From: Micractinium sp. NFX-FRZ | Lineage: Eukaryota > Chlorophyta > Trebouxiophyceae > Chlorellales > Chlorellaceae | DNA: 44,882 nt | NCBI GenBank assembly: GCA_029339195.1 | Contig: JAPTJF010000490.1 | Location: 1 to 44,882 of the forward strand | Reading direction: 5' to 3' | Part shown: in pieces, positions 1 through 8,962 of the stretch | Numbering within the stretch: position 1 is the first letter of the stretch | Layout: each line of letters begins with the position of its first letter | The notes under the pieces: generated by a model | Seen by the model: the letters and a program-made list of their open reading frames with translations, nothing else | Told to the model about the DNA's origin: nothing | The model's database searches: none | Translations under genes and position numbers: made by a program

Positions 1-5
1 CGTAC

Positions 6-63
6 CTGGGAGTAGTGGCTGGCGCCAAAGACGGGCACTGGGGGTGGCGGGGGCGGCCTCGGC
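6..63 (-). CDS. Partial exon of a gene cut by the left window edge
   Basis: A short candidate exon on the minus strand. It is preceded by a long C-rich pyrimidine tract and an AG acceptor, and followed by a CAG|GTACG donor at the window edge. In the frame that ends in phase 0 it reads a proline run followed by VPVFGASHYSQ, which looks more like protein than the other frames. The rest of the gene lies left of the window, so no product can be named. The small plus-strand gene model at 139-913 would lie inside its upstream intron or overlap its 5' end, so at least one of the two models may be wrong. Confidence 0.3.
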
Positions 64-95
64 CTGGGAGGGGGCCGGGGTGGGGGGGGGGGTGG

Positions 96-98
<3 letters not shown>

Positions 99-133
<35 letters not shown>
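99..133 (+). repeat. Uninterrupted run of 35 G (poly-C on the minus strand)
   Basis: A pure G homopolymer, preceded by further G-rich sequence from about position 68. Read on the minus strand it would serve as a polypyrimidine tract before the acceptor at 63/64. Homopolymers of this length are prone to assembly length errors. Confidence 0.95.
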
Positions 134-138
134 CGAGG

Positions 139-913
139 ATGGCCGGTGTGGGGAAGGCGGGATCCTGCGGTGCAATGCCCTGCTATGCCTTTGATCTGGT
201 TCGCTGTGCTGCATTGCGCGATGCATGCACACGCTTGCGCCCTGCTCGTCCTTCCTTTGTCGTGCTGGGCTTGCTGCGCCAGCTGGCAGCAACGAAGAAA
301 GTGCCGGTCCAGGTACCCAGCTCTGTGTCATGCTGCCTTGCCAGGGGCTCACCTCTGAGCAGAGCAAACTGTACTGCCATGTCTTCGTACCTTCAAAGAG
401 TCAAGCTAGCCAGCATCCATACCCCTCATCCGCCTGCCCACCTGCCTGCACCGCTGTCCTGCCTACCCATGCCCCTCCACGCTTGCCTGCGCCGCTGCCC
501 TGACCGACAGATGGAGCCCATCCACCGCCAGTCCGTGGCAATGTTCCAAGACTACAGGGCCGGAGGGGCACCGCCACAGGCAAGCCGGCTCGGGGCAGCC
601 TGCCGGTTTCCCTGCTTGACTGTGTGTCTGCGGGGCTGACTCGTCATGATGTGGTCCGTAGCTGCCGCCTGTCTGGCACAGCATACACATATGTTCTTGA
701 ACAACACACAGGTGTGAATATGCTACTGGGCTGCCCAGTGATGAGTCTGCCCGATGCTACACCGCCTCATGATTGAGCTTCTCTCTCGGAAGGCCGTAAT
801 GGGTGCGCCTCCCCCCTCTGTCGCTGGCACAGGAGCACAAGGACAACCACCGCCTGGGGTTCTGGGCGCACCCGCTGCTGCCGCTGCATCCTGTTGCTGG
901 CGCGACGGCCTGA
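139..913 (+). CDS. Possible 59-aa small protein, four exons
   Basis: Proposed exons are 139-145, 290-312, 511-579 and 833-913. Phases agree and the total is 180 nt (59 codons plus stop). The product starts MAATKKVPVQMEPIHRQ and ends with LLPLHPVAGATA before TGA. The first coding exon is only 7 nt (ATGGCCG). Intron 3 would use a GC donor in a strong context, CAG|GCAAGC. The two larger exons have clear protein-like composition and canonical AG acceptors. I do not recognise the family; no signal peptide or membrane helix is evident. The start is the weakest part: exons 3 and 4 could belong to a longer gene with a different 5' end. No TGTAA signal was seen in the following 700 bases. Confidence 0.35.
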
Positions 914-1660
914 TGCAACCGAGGGAGGGCCGACTCCTGAGAAGAGAAGTGGGCTCCGTTGCACAGGCACAGACGCAGCAGAACGCAGGCCAAGCTGCAC
1001 TACTTTCACAGGCACTGATGTCCGGCAGAGCCCCTGAATCCTTGCACAAAGTGAAGCAGCGCTGCGCTGAGAGGGCCCCCGCGCACATTGTTCTGCGTGG
1101 TTTGATTCAACCCGTTGCCATGCAGCCTCGAGTGTGATGGTGTTGACCAGTCACAGTCGACAGGCGACAGGTGGCAGGCAGGCATCAGGAACCTGCTCCC
1201 TGGCTGGGCACATGCCTCATCCGGGTGCAATGGCCGGTGCTGCCATCATGGGCTTGGCGGCTGTGCCCAATAGTACATCACTCCTTAGTCGCACTGAATT
1301 CAGACAACTCAAACCCAGTGCGTGCAGCACAGGCGAAAACAAATGCACTCCCTTGCTGGCGCCCGGGGAGGTGGGCGGGCACCCCGACCCCGGCTGGCGC
1401 AGCACGCTGCCCCCGCGTCTAAGCCTGTCAACATGAAACGTCCAGAAAAAGACACCAAGTAACGAATGCCAACACACTATTTCTTTTTTATGGCATCATT
1501 GCAGCGAGCCAGTCGAAGTAGTGGAGAGCTGCCGGCGTTGCCGCCGGCGTGCTGAGCTGGCGCTGGCGGTGCTTCCTCCCGCTCCTGCGCACACTTTCCT
1601 TGGACCTGCATCATCTTAAGTGTACGCACGTTGTTAGTCCCTACCTAAGCGTTTGCGGCC
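914..1660. other. Non-coding stretch between two plus-strand genes
   Basis: Open frames occur here on both strands, as expected in GC-rich DNA, but none has a convincing splice or start context. A slightly AT-richer patch at about 1440-1500 (GAAAAAGACACC, then TTTCTTTTTTATGG) could be the promoter side of the gene starting at 1661 or the 3' end of the preceding one. I see no TGTAA poly(A) signal. Confidence 0.5.
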
Positions 1661-3661
1661 ATGTCGGGTGCTCCGGAGCCTGTGCGTTTCCCTGAAGAGG
1701 AGGAAGGTGGGCGGACAGCCGCACGTTGTGCAGGGGAGCAGTTGACAGCAGAGAGACTTGTAAGCCGTCAGCTGAGAGCAGTCCCAGGCAGCGCCCAAGG
1801 CTCAGGGTTTGGTCCGCGGCCTCATGTCCGCCTTGCCGCCTGCCGCCTGCCGCCCGCCACCCGCCGCCGGTGCCGGTGCCGTGCTCTGTGGCTGCTGGAC
1901 ACACGCTGCACTCTGCTCTTTGGCTCTCGGCCGTGTGCCCACCTGCCAGCTCACCAGTGCTGCTCCCTGTCAAGCTTGACACGCTTGCGCACACGTCCAC
2001 TGCACCAACCAGCCTGTGTCTGCATCCCTGCCCTGCTATCGCCCTGCAGGCCTGCCGGGCATCCACATCGACATCAAGCACGACCTGGGCTCAGGCGGAG
2101 ACCCCAACTTCAGTAAGCCCGGCCCAGCCCCTTGTGGCCATCGGCTCTCAGGGGCTGCCAGCTGCTGCCACTGACTTGCTAAGGCTTGCTGCCAGCAGTG
2201 CTGTGCACCTCTGAAGTGTTGCCGCTTCAGGGCCTGTTGCAAGCCGGGGCAGCACCCCCATCCCACATATTTCATCTTCCGTACACATGTTGTGCCGCAG
2301 GCGGCGGGTTTCATGGGGCTGGGTCTGGAGGCGCGGAACCTGTAGATCCTCACAAAACGGGGCTGGCCAAAGCGGGTGCGAGGCCGTGCAGGAGGGCGCT
2401 CCTTCGGAAGGTGCAGCGTGCGTTAGCGCATGGCCTGGCTGGCCCCTTATACCTTGGCAGCAAGTGCATGGCACTCCCGTGGGGGCAGCCTGGCCAGTTG
2501 ATGCCTGCTGTAACACCGTACCGCGCCTCTCTCGCTCGCTGTGCTTGCAGACAGCATGGGGCTGGATAAGGCGGCGGGGGTGAGGCGCGGGCCTGGCACC
2601 GCAGGTGGGTGGGCCTGCAGTGTTCCGGAGTCCTGGCTACCAGGCTCGGGAGCCGGATATGGTCGCAGCAGACGGCAGGTGTCGCCTGCTGTGCAGATGA
2701 AACAGCTCTGGGTTGCGCATGGGTCATCAGAGCATCAGAGCATGCAGGGCAGGTCTGGCTGGTTGGTTGGCAAGGATGCTGCTGGAGCACCACAGAGCCC
2801 CTGGCAAGCGTGGACGAATGGAATGGGATGGGATGGGAGTCCAGAGGGGCTAGGCACTGTCATGTGCATGTGCCAGCAGGCACGGCTACACGGCTGTTGC
2901 CTTGCCCTTCTTGTTGACACAGACATGACTGAAACGGCTGATGCCACATGCCCTTCTCGTCGACACAGGCGCTCATCCTGCCATGGTCAGCGGCCGTGGC
3001 AGCGGCGTGGGCGCTGGCGAGGGCGTCGGCAGCCCCGTGGAGCTGCCAACTGAGAAGCAGGTGGGCCAGGGGGTGCATGGCATGTGTGCAGGATTGCCGA
3101 GCAGGGCAGTGCTGTGGCAGTATCATGCCTGTGCTATTGAGAAGCAAGGGGAGGAGCCTGTGAGCGCCGGCAGGTGCATCCCTCAGGTGGGGCAGCCTGG
3201 CTTGATGCGTGTCTGCTCACACAGTCCGGTGGCGGGCACAGCCTTGAGCTTGCCGATTACGCCCTGTCGCATCAGCTGGGGGAACCAGCGGGCTGCCACC
3301 ATTAGTATGTCCTGCCTCTGCCTGCCCTGCTGCTTGGTCCTCCACTCCTCCACTCAACAGCCTGCACTTCTCCCGGGTGCCGGCTCCCCAATCAGCATAC
3401 CTGCCCCCATGTGCCGGCATGCAGGCCCGGCCAGAGGGCCAGCCTGCGGGTCTGGTGCAGGGCGCCAAGGAGGCGGTGGAGAGCGCCGTGCAGGTCAGGC
3501 ACTCAGCCAGAACTATGGTGGGCGCCTGGTAAATGCCTGTGCCGCTGTTGGGGCCTCCTTGTAAAGGGATGTTGGCCACGGCACACAGCCGCACTTCAGA
3601 CCCAGCTGGCCCTCCCCTATCCCGCCTGCAGAGCGCCAAGGAGGCGGCCGGGTTGGAGTGA
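1661..3661 (+). CDS. Gly-rich hydrophilic protein, multi-exon, unknown family
   Basis: Exons in consistent phase are 1661-1706, 2050-2112, 2301-2375, 2551-2604, 2969-3060, 3425-3493 and 3632-3661. They total 429 nt and predict 142 aa. The N-terminus is acidic (MSGAPEPVRFPEEEE), followed by LPGIHIDIKHDLGSGGDPNF. The middle is rich in Gly, Ser and Ala with short charged patches, and the C-terminus is an Ala/Glu/Lys helix (VQGAKEAVESAVQ, then SAKEAAGLE). I see no membrane segment or recognised domain; the composition suggests intrinsic disorder. A further exon-like block at 3225-3304 starts in the right phase but runs into TAG at 3303-3305. It may be a skipped, alternative or terminal exon. If it is included, the protein stops there and loses the Ala/Glu helix. 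Function unknown. Confidence 0.55.
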
Positions 3662-3886
3662 AGCGTGTCGTGCCCATGGGCCAAGGGCGTTGGCCTCACG
3701 CCGACTACAGCCAGGCTGCCGAGCCTGTGCCGAGCTGCTCAGAAGTGCGGCAACGGAGCTGGTCAGCTTGCCAACCCCGGCCAGCCTGCTGAGCTGAACT
3801 GAGCTGGCTGGAAGTGCGGCAGCAGAGCTGGTGGGGGCACAGTGCAACGAGAGGACGGCAGAAGGCGCCTTTTCTATTGACTAGCG

Positions 3887-3891
3887 TTACA
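3887..3891 (-). promoter_or_regulatory. Putative poly(A) signal TGTAA for copy A
   Basis: TGTAA is the usual green-algal poly(A) signal. This one lies about 440 nt downstream of the copy A stop codon on the same strand. Confidence 0.4.
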
Positions 3892-3942
3892 CAAGCAAGG
3901 CAAGGTTCATCCTGGGACAAGCAATGGATTTGATTGGTGGTA

Positions 3943-3958
3943 CCGCTGACGTCAGCGG
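3943..3958. repeat. Perfect 16-bp palindrome with TGACGTCA core
   Basis: CCGCTGACGTCAGCGG is fully self-complementary and contains TGACGTCA, the classical bZIP/CRE-type core. It lies between two convergent genes. Confidence 0.7.
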
Positions 3959-4069
3959 CCGCATCAAAGCTGCACGTATGGCAAGCATAAGATGAAAGCA
4001 CAGTGCTAATCAAGCTATAGGCGGCAGCTAAATCAAGCTGGCATTGCACAGGCAAGGCCACACATGTGT

Positions 4070-4095
4070 ACATTGTGCACATTGTGTACATTGTG
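4070..4095 (+). repeat. Short 9-bp tandem repeat (ACATTGTG-Y, three copies)
   Basis: ACATTGTG starts at 4070, 4079 and 4088, a perfect 9-bp spacing. It lies within the presumed 3' flank of copy A. Confidence 0.7.
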
Positions 4096-4328
4096 TACGG
4101 ACACGCAACGGACGCTAATTTGGCGGCACTGCTCACCTCAACTGTGCCAGGATTGCGGGATCAGCACGGCTCATCAGGGTGCAACTGGCAATGCTGCATT
4201 GCACGAGCAAGGCTAGGAAGCTAATCCGAATTGGTCGCTAGCGTACTGTGCTGTGACTTTAGATATGAAAGCATACGCACCCTGGCTGGTTGGCTGGCGA
4301 CATGGCAGAAACGAGGCCACCAAGCGTG

Positions 4329-7300
4329 TCAGGGCCTGGCGATGTTCTCGCGCCTGTGCAGCGCCAGCAGGGCGGCTGCCAGCAGCAGGCGCACGGCCTC
4401 GTACGCCGCTGTCACCCCCCACACAGTGCCGTTGCCGCCGTTGTTGCCACCCAGCGCCAGCCCCAGGACGATGGCAAACGAGCCCAGCACCACCTGCAGG
4501 GGAGGGAGGGGCAAGGCGACATGGGGAGGGTAAGGCATGGCAGGGCAGAGCGTGCGTGCATTGCTGCGTTGCAGCATGCCAGGCTTTGCTGCTGCGAACC
4601 CAAAGAGCTCCGGCAGACATGCCGAGCACACCCGAGTTCATGATGCACTAGCAGCCCCACCGCCAGCGGGCGCGCCTGCAGGGTCTTGACGAGTGTGAAG
4701 GTCTCTCGCGTGGGCAGCGTGTGCAGGGTGAGCAGGCCCACCATGTTTGTCCTGCGAGGCACGCATGGGTAGGCTTGGTTGTTGGTGGCCATGATATGTG
4801 GCTAGGCATACAGTAGGGAGAGCGTGCACAACGGTTAAGTGACTTGGATGCAAGCGGTGCACCAAGCTGCCGCCGCTGCTCTGCCAGGGAATGGGCATGG
4901 AGGCTCTGCCCGGGTGCTCAGCGGCAGCAGCTAGCCCCCACCCTACCCCCACCTGACGTGCAGCGCTCCCACCACCGTGGCGGCAACATACAGGCCAGCC
5001 GTGCCGGCGTACATGACCAGGACGGCCTGCACGGCAAGCAGCAGTTGCAATGGGCACTGACTGGTAAGTAGTAGGGGGCAAAGCCAGTCCCAGAAGCAGC
5101 GGTGGTGCGGTAATTGGTATATCAACGGCTCAGCGACACACCTGTTGGCCGGCCCCCCTCTACTGCCCCTCCCCACCACACTCTCTTGCAGCCCGCCCCA
5201 CCTGCAGCAGCACCACCCCGGGCAGCGCCGCCAGGGCATACATGAGGCGCAGGCCCAGGCGGCGGCCCAGGCGGGTGGTGAGCAGCACCCCCAGCGCTAC
5301 GCTGGCCGCCAGGCTGGTGAGGGCATAGGCCAGCATGTACCACTGCGTGTCCTGGCTGAACCACAGCCTGTAGACGACTGAGAGCAGGAAGCCGCCGGCA
5401 AAGGAGTCCAGGGTGGTGATGGCGGTGGCGGCTGCCCAGGCGCGGCGGGCGCGGGCCAGCAGGGGCAGCGCACCGTGCAGGCGCAGGCGGCAGTGGGCAA
5501 AGTGGGGGGAGAGGGCGTGGGGGCGCAGCAGCCAGAGGGCAAACCAGATGGCCACCACCAGCAAGGCCTGCCCGGGGGGGGAAGGGAGGTGGGAGGTGAG
5601 AGGGCAGGGGGGTCGGGGCATGAGCAATGAGCATCGTTACATGCACGAGACCGCGCCATCCGCGGCATGGCACAATCTGCACACATGCACGATGTGTGCA
5701 TGCACAACCAACGAAGCTGCAGCAGTGGCAGCAGCAGCGGCGGCGGGAGTACAGCAACGGCAGCAGCGGCAGGAGCAGCAGCAGCAGCAGTGCAGTGCGC
5801 AGCGGGCACTCACAATGCCGGCGGCGCGCAGGCCCGAGATGTCGGCACTGCCCTGGCTGCGCACCACCGCCCACACAGCCACCACGCTCATGGCACGCTG
5901 GAGGCGATGGGAGGGTGTGAGGGCAGGGAGGTGCAGAGAAGCAATGTTGCCATGAGTTGCAAGGCGGGGAGAGGGGCACCTAGCATTGGCACCTGCCAGG
6001 CAGTGTGGGCTGAAATACACGACGGCAGGAAGCAGGCCAGCATGTGCCCACCTGCAGGGAGTCTGCATACCCCATCACTGCAGGGCCGTGCTGCGACACC
6101 GAGGCGCGCGGCACTGCAGGCAGGGCAGCGGGCAGGCAGGGCAACAGGGTAGGGGTTTGCTGATCAATCAGCGCTGAGGGGGGAGGCAAGCAGAGTTATT
6201 CAACGCAGCGGGCGGGCTGACAGTCCAGGAAACACACACACACACAAACCCGAACAGGACGTGCTCAGCATGCACAGCAGCGGGCTCACGGTCCAGGAAG
6301 ATGAAGGCGGCCATGGGTCCCCAGGTGGCCGCAGTGAAGGCATTGATGAGGTAGAGCGCACCGGCGGCCTGCACATCACAGCATGCACAGCATCAGCAGC
6401 ACAGTTGATCCAGTGGAAAGCTTCCAGGGTTGCTTGCTGGTTGGACTGTAAGGAAGGAGCGAGCTAGCCGGCTAGAAGCGTGCGGCATCATGCTGCCGGC
6501 AGCCCCCTGCGTCGTACCTGCGGCACCCACAGCGCCCACAGCACCAGCAGCGCCGCCGTGACATTGAGGCAGGCGGCCAGCTGGGTGTAGCGCAGCGGGG
6601 ACAGCAGCACGCCCAGCACCTGAAAGGCCAGCGCGCTGCCTGCATGGACGGGCAAGGCGTGCCACGTTGCAGCATCAGGGGGCATCACATGGCCTGCCTC
6701 TTGCAGGTCAGGGACAGCAGTGCCTCCCATTGTGCCTTCTGCCTCCCTCGCACCCGCCCACCCCACCCCACCCACCCGAATACGCGTAGAAGTAAATGGC
6801 GGTGGGCGAGGTGGCGATGGAGGCAAAGGTGGGGGAGTGCTGGAACTGGATGCTGCCCGCCTTGAGGCAGTCGCTGTACCACAGCAGGCTCAGCACCGAG
6901 GGAAGCTGCATCACAGCGCCCTGCAGCAGCGCAGTCGTGGAACGGGGAGGGGGCGCCAGGCGGCACACCATCAAGCAGTGTTGGCATGGCACTCATGCTG
7001 GCACCAGCACCTGGCACTGGCAACCCGCTGCCATGCACGTGCACACGCGCCCCCATGCAAATCGTCGCCCCCACTTGCCCCTGAGCAACACCCTCCCCAC
7101 CTGCATGAGGATGAGCAGCAGGTTGCGGGCCCAGGTTCGCGCCTCGCGCTGCGCACGCTGTGCCTGCCGCTCCTGCGCCTCCGCCGGGCTGTACGGCGCG
7201 TTGTCCTCCAGCCACTGCGGAGCAGGGGGGAGCGGGCAGGGGCAGCAACGTAGCCTCGTCATGCGGTGGCGTTCGGCATGCCAATGGGCTGGTTGTTCCG

Positions 7301-8887
7301 GCGCTCAGTCCAGCACCCTGACACGGCAGGAGCAAGCCTGCCCACCCCTCCGCCTGCCCGCCCCACTCACCACGTCGCTGTAGAAGCGCGCCTCATCCGG
7401 TGCCATGCGGCTGGCGGTGCCCCGGGGGTCGGGCTTGCTGGCAATGCTGTGCAGGCGGCGCCAGTGGCGGTCATAAAGTTGAACCATGCGGGCTGGAGGG
7501 AACTCGGCCTGCAGCGCCTGCTCCGCCAGGCGCCTGCGGGATGGCAAGTAAGGGGTAAAGGAGCCCAGTGGGCACCTAGCGCTGCATGGCACTTGGCGCA
7601 GCATGCAGCAGCAGCAGCAGCAGCAGCAGCACGGTCATGCTGCTTTGGGCACTGTCAGACACCACACGGCCTCAGGCTGCAGGTTGTCCCTCACCTGACG
7701 AGCGCGGCGGGGGCTGCCAATGCCTTGAGCGCCGCATCCGACAGCCTGCACGGATGGCGGCAGTGTGGGGCCCAGCGGCAGCTGCTTACACCCAACCGTG
7801 TAATGACGGCGGCTCGAGAACATGCTCGAAACACGGCTCGCAGCATGCAATCTCGCATCCAGCACACCTGAGCGCCTGGTCCTCCTTGCAGTCCAGCTCA
7901 GCCTCGTAGTAGAACCCGGGCATCTTGCCCAGACCGCCTGCAGTGAGAAGGGGCGGGACAGGGCACATGTTTATGCAGGCCGGGCAGGGTGAGATACAGA
8001 AGGCAGCAGTATGCACAGTACACAGCACAATGCGCACAGCTGTCAGCCTCCCCTCTCCTTACCACCTTCCCATCCCCACCTTCCCTTAACATTGCCGCCC
8101 ATCACCCCTCCCTCCCCTCCCGTCCCACCCGTGTTGTGCCCGATCTGCACGGCCCCCAGCCATCCAAACTCGATGTCTGCCAGGCCGCAGGGCTCAAAGC
8201 GGGAGGGGCACAGGAAGAAGTCTGCAGGGCGCGGTGGACAGGGGGGCGGGAACAGGGACGTGAGGGCCTCTTTGCACACACAGAGATTCGAAGACAAGCA
8301 CCGCTGGCAAGCTGGCCAGCGTTCAGCGGCGCAGGCAGGTGAGCCCACAGCTGCATCCGCAGGTGCCCCAGGCAGGCCTCACCGGCTGCCAGGCACAGCT
8401 GCTCCTTGGCGCCGCCGGCAATGTACTGCCCCGCGCCGTTCCACACACGCCCAGGGAAGTCGGCAGCCACTGCAGCAGGGGAAAGGGAAGCAGGCAAACA
8501 GCAAATTAGCAAAGACAGCAGCAAGCCCAGGCAGGGCAGGCTCCCAGCAGCGTTTTAGGTGCCCCATTTGCCGTAGCACCGCCAGCAACATACCGGCAGC
8601 ATCGCTGGCAGGGAGGTGTCCCAACCTGACCCAGCACCCAGGCTGGAGGGCTGCCGGAGGCAACCTCCACACCATGTTGCCCCCGGTGCACTTCACCCAC
8701 CCTTGTCCATCAGCACCCTGGCCTGCTCGCCGTACTCGTCACCCACCGGGCCCACCATCACAATCTGAGGGCGGGGTGCAGGCGGGCAGGTGAGGTCAGC
8801 TCTGCATGCAGACAGAACAGGCTGCCCTAGGTGCTGTTGCATCACAGAAGGCAGCACAGACCGCTGCATGCCTGTCCCCACCGGCGG

Positions 8888-8962
<75 letters not shown>

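Larger units (their letters stand above)
3662..4328. other. Convergent 3' region between the Gly-rich gene and synthase copy A
   Basis: This holds the 3' UTR of copy A on the minus strand. It contains a minus-strand TGTAA signal at 3887-3891, a 16-bp perfect palindrome at 3943-3958 and a short 9-bp repeat at 4070-4095. No convincing coding exon is seen. Confidence 0.6.
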
